Below, in pieces: positions 61,053 through 64,000 of a DNA stretch of 64,000 nt. The notes beneath the pieces are model-generated. The model was not told where the DNA came from. It saw only the letters and a list, made by a program, of their open reading frames with translations, and searched no databases. Positions within the stretch are counted from its first letter, which is position 1. The number at the start of each line of letters is the position of its first letter. The position numbers were made by a program, and so were the translations under genes. This DNA is from Hermodice carunculata (Eukaryota; Annelida; Polychaeta; Eunicida; Amphinomidae): the NCBI GenBank assembly GCA_964020975.1, contig OZ026630.1, positions 28,210,337 to 28,274,336 on the forward strand, given 5' to 3'.

Positions 61053-61349
61053 TCAGTGTATACAGGCTGCAGACACTACTAGCAATGTATACGTGCAATA
61101 GCTCTCAGTCTGTCCTCCTCACCCATTATATACACTCAGCTTCCTGATTAATTCTTCTATGGCCAACTCTCCTACACACACTATCACACCGTCCACTTAG
61201 CCACCACTCCGTCCCCTCATCACCTGCAAAACTGTCATCTTGCACATGCACGGTTTAGTTCTTATCATGCTTGAGAACACTTCCTGTTTATTTTTGGCAA
61301 ATATCTCCACAATAACAACTGATCACTTTTGCAAAAACAACTCACTAAC

Positions 61350-61405
61350 CTTCATTCACAGAAACTTCTGTTAGACTTTCCTGAGGACTGGGAGATATAT
61401 ATTTT
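61350..61405 (-). CDS. Possible internal exon
   Basis: On the minus strand, acceptor CACTGCACACAG and donor GAAGGTTAGTGAGT bound 56 bp. One frame is open as one base, 18 codons and one base, and encodes SPSPQESLTEVSVNE. The exit phase fits both 54244-54349 and 39556-39603. The acceptor tract is only moderately pyrimidine-rich. Confidence 0.3.
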
Positions 61406-61610
61406 CTGTGTGCAGTGGTAAGTAATCAGCTAAATAACTTATTTACAAAAAAAAAAATAACACTGGAAGTCACTTGGTGATGATATTGATGGATATATAC
61501 ATATAAAAGACTATTAATCCTGTGTTATCACAATAAAGTATGCATCTGCATTGACACTTACTACCTGCCTATGTTACTCCCATCTCATTCTGATATTATC
61601 ACTCAGTATA
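61406..61610. other. No gene recognised
   Basis: Nothing supported apart from an A run at about 61447-61459. Confidence 0.4.
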
Positions 61611-61735
61611 TTAATCCTTGACCTCTTAAACTGGCCAAAACTGGCTGCTGGTCAAATGTCACCTCTTTCAATGTTTTTTCCCGATAATTTTAAAAGTAAT
61701 GAAAACCATTTTAAATGACACCTATCAGGGAAGTT
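61611..61735 (+). mobile_element. TTAA palindromic element, subfamily B, left half
   Basis: TTAATCCTTGACCTCTTAAAC, then CCAAAACTGGCTGCTGG, GGTCAAATGTCACCTC and GACACCTATCAGGG match 25764-25890. The copy stops there; a right half occurs at 62806-62909. Confidence 0.65.
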
Positions 61736-62211
61736 TGGTCAAAATGTCATTCAGGCAGGAGGGAGCAAAACAGTGAAACCCTCTCCCCATACATATTGAA
61801 CAAGCAAAAAAATTTCACAGGTTTTAAAGGCGGCATGGGCAAAGCCCGGTGCTTCAAGAAGTGCTGTCTTCAACCAGTCCTGCTGCTTCAAGTTTTGCCT
61901 GCTGATTGATAAAACCATGTATATTCATGTTGGTATGGGTGTGTAGATTAAACATACATAAAAAAGAGTGGGAAAATGGTATCTTTTGTAGAGAAAATGG
62001 GTTGTGGTGTAAGGGTCGAATTTGTATATTTCCCAGACTTTTCATTATCATTTGGCTTACAAGCATGAAGATTTGTATTATGATACCTCATGGTAACATC
62101 TAGATTTGCTTTCCTCACTTTTTCTACAAATGCAATAGGAAAATTGCATGCAACTTTCACGAAGGTAATCCGCTTTTCATCTTAATCAAACTCACACAAA
62201 TAAACAATATA
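61736..62211. other. No gene recognised
   Basis: No domain or repeat is recognised. The phrase AAAGGCGGCATGGGCAAAGC near 61827 is paired in reverse by TTTGCCCATGCCACCTTAA near 62502-62520, a possible inverted arrangement around the family N copy. Confidence 0.35.
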
Positions 62212-62374
62212 CAGTATTCCTTCCTTTGAAAGACCACCTCCTTTGAGAGACCATAGTTGTCAGGTCTTTCTGTAGTACTTTTCTTGTTATTTATACCTCC
62301 TTTGAGGACCACCTGCTTTATGTGACCACCTTTTGGGTGGCACTAGGGGCGGTCTCTCAAAGGAGGTACTACTG
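62212..62374. mobile_element. Family N MITE
   Basis: Between TA copies, the ends are CAGTATTCCTTCCTTTGA and TCAAAGGAGGTACTACTG. The interior has AAAGACCACCTCCTTTGAGA and GGGCGGTCTCTC. Length 163 bp. Confidence 0.75.
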
Positions 62375-62805
62375 TATTGCAAAACCTGGACAACCAAACT
62401 AAGTTACACTTTAAACTCAGCAAAACTTTTTATTTTGTGAAAATCAATTAATTTTTTCTCAGAAAATACTGCTCAAAATTTGATGATTTCAGGGCCAAAA
62501 TAGGTTTGCCCATGCCACCTTAAGCAGCTCATTAGCAAGTTGACAGGCTGCTCCTGCACTGAATGCACTGACCACCAGCCTTTATGATACACAGTCTGTA
62601 GTCCTTCCATCGCTTAGCACTCTTAATAACTTGTGACAGACTGAAGCACAAAAACTACAAGTTCTTTTTATGAAAGACTATACATGTTCTATGCAGGAAG
62701 TTGTATCAGCATATTTTAACTCAGTCAGAATAAGTATTCTCTGGCTAATGTTACTGGTGTGTGAACAGACTCAAAGCTATGCCTATGTCTATCATAAGAT
62801 AGAGT
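62375..62805. other. No gene recognised
   Basis: No supported feature beyond the possible inverted phrase near 62502. Confidence 0.4.
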
Positions 62806-62909
62806 GCCCCAGATCAAAAGGTTTCCTTGGCACGGGTTGGGCAATCAGTAGCACACCCTTGCCAGGGAAAGCTATTGACTCAGTCTGAATTCAAGGGAGA
62901 AACAGTTAA
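62806..62909 (+). mobile_element. TTAA palindromic element, subfamily B, right half
   Basis: CCAGATCAAAAGGTTTCCTTGG, GCCAGGGAAAGCTATTGACTC and AATTCAAGGGAGAAACAGTTAA are the core and right end. Confidence 0.65.
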
Positions 62910-64000
62910 ATCCCATATCAGTTGCATGCACCAATGATATTATTACCTGGCACCAAAACTTTTGCCATATCAGTGACATCACCAGCTATCCCCAAACTGT
63001 GTTCCTTATATCGTCGTCGTCGTCATCATCATCATATCAAAACCCCCATTATACTTGGATGTAATATCACTGTAAGGAAATGTATGCTGCATTCATCTGG
63101 CACTAATACATGACTTGCAATCCCCAAAGATGTTCCATTCTCTTCTGAACTAGAGATATCAAGTACATGTATACTTGAAATCATCATGACTTTGAGCTCA
63201 TTGTGATATCAGCTACATTTAAACCCCTGATGCTCTTCTGTACCAGCGACAGTACATGTACATGTACCTACACATCCATCAGTGCTGCTCTCATCGACCT
63301 GTCATATCAGCTGTACTTTAACCTGTGTTGCTCCAGTCTACCTGCGACATTGGCTACACTGTGGAACCTGCCCATTATGAACGTCAGTGGGATAATGAAG
63401 CTGACAGCAACAACAGGTCACAATATCCAGGGTCAACTTTTAATCAAATAAAAAAAGGTTCCGGCAATAGATGGTTCAAATAAATAGGAAGTTACATTAT
63501 CTGGATGGCCAAATAAGAAGGTTCTACAGTTTAAAACCCATACTGACACTATGCAGATGTGATATCAGTGACCTTTTAAACCCGTGCTATTTTTATGTGG
63601 CAAAGATATCAGCTATATTTGAACTGCATGCTATCCTTGTCAGGTATATCAGCAATTTTCTAAATGTGCTGACAGCTGTTTTTAACTCTTTCAGTGCCAA
63701 TCATGTCTAAAGTCGACCTACTTAAGTCAGGCAAGTCTCAGTTATCATTAGGATCCCAGATTCATATTCCTCTTAAAAAGACCTTTCATTCAAGTACCAG
63801 TATGCCTCTAGTTCCAGAGAAAATACCCCAGGTCAACAGCTTTTCTCGACGCGCATTGCGCCCAATGCATGTCGAGAAAAGCTGTTGACTCAGTTCAAAA
63901 CTTGCCACTGAAGGGGTTAACTGACAAGGATATCACTATACTTAAAACCCATGCTGTTCTCATAAATAGGGAATATCACATACACTTAAACCCATAATGC
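62910..64000 (+). repeat. Degenerate minisatellite around ATATCAGCTACATTTAAACC
   Basis: Loose units with (G)ATATCAG, ACTTTAAACC and TGCT(A/G)TCCT words recur through 62920-63680 and resume after the TTAA element at 63921. A CGT/CAT trinucleotide tract lies at 63013-63035. Not coding. Confidence 0.55.
63682..63920 (+). mobile_element. TTAA palindromic element, subfamily A, whole
   Basis: TTAA at both ends: left TTAACTCTTTCAGTGCCAA, right TTGCCACTGAAGGGGTTAA. The core hairpin (63832-63889) has perfect 19-base arms GTCAACAGCTTTTCTCGAC and its inverse, plus further pairing inside. It lies within the degenerate minisatellite, so it inserted after that array formed. Confidence 0.85.

Overview
The window looks like non-coding DNA from a marine invertebrate nuclear genome, most likely a mollusc (inference). 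It is AT-rich, and spliced, conserved coding sequence is very scarce. It is crowded with short non-autonomous mobile elements, degenerate minisatellites and microsatellites. The mollusc suggestion rests on the dispersed repeats that open with ACAAGAGGCCCATGGGCC or similar, carry TCAAGGTCA-type modules and end in a CAGCTGA-type hairpin. I associate this repeat type with bivalve and gastropod genomes, but no search was run.

Only one gene is clearly complete: a 339-codon Tc1-like transposase (47420-48439, + strand) inside a whole element (47128-48649) with perfect 27-bp inverted ends and TA flanks. Host coding sequence is limited to small exon candidates. The best pair is on the minus strand (39556-39603 then 31839-31945). 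Both have good splice sites and matching phase, and together they encode a cysteine-rich stretch (KCQGCNQCFHSEC). Weaker minus-strand candidates lie upstream at 54244-54349 and 61350-61405, so much of the window may be introns of one large minus-strand gene. A plus-strand open frame (16584-17311) is interrupted by a MITE at a TA, and a decayed THAP domain lies at 18120-18440 (minus).

Layout. 1-2515 is a TIR-ended repeat (family F) with a second element (family C) and a MITE (family N) nested inside it. 2.6-9 kb holds further family C copies and unannotated DNA. 9-14.3 kb has MITEs and a long TCAAGGTCA-module element (family D). 16.5-18.6 kb has the candidate frame and the THAP relic. 19-28.6 kb has TTAA-flanked elements, minisatellites, and GA and AT tracts. 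30.2-41 kb, mostly an intron of the candidate gene, has two family C elements, a CRE/TATA-bearing insert, several minisatellites, a nine-unit ERRE-bearing array (family E) and an intact family F element. 42-46.8 kb has more modular repeats and a recent 177-bp duplication. 47.1-49.4 kb has the Tc1 element and a minisatellite grown from a transposon end. 57-64 kb has TTAA elements, a 2.2-kb minisatellite and a CTTT/CT tract.

The most interesting material is the mobile DNA. One group is a TTAA-flanked family with a long internal palindrome, whose ends have twice expanded into minisatellites. The other is a set of unrelated-looking repeat families (C, D, E, F, O) that share one design: internal tandem modules, usually a tetranucleotide microsatellite near the 3' side, and in most cases a terminal hairpin or inverted repeat. 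No tRNA, rRNA, CRISPR array, retroviral or LTR element was recognised.
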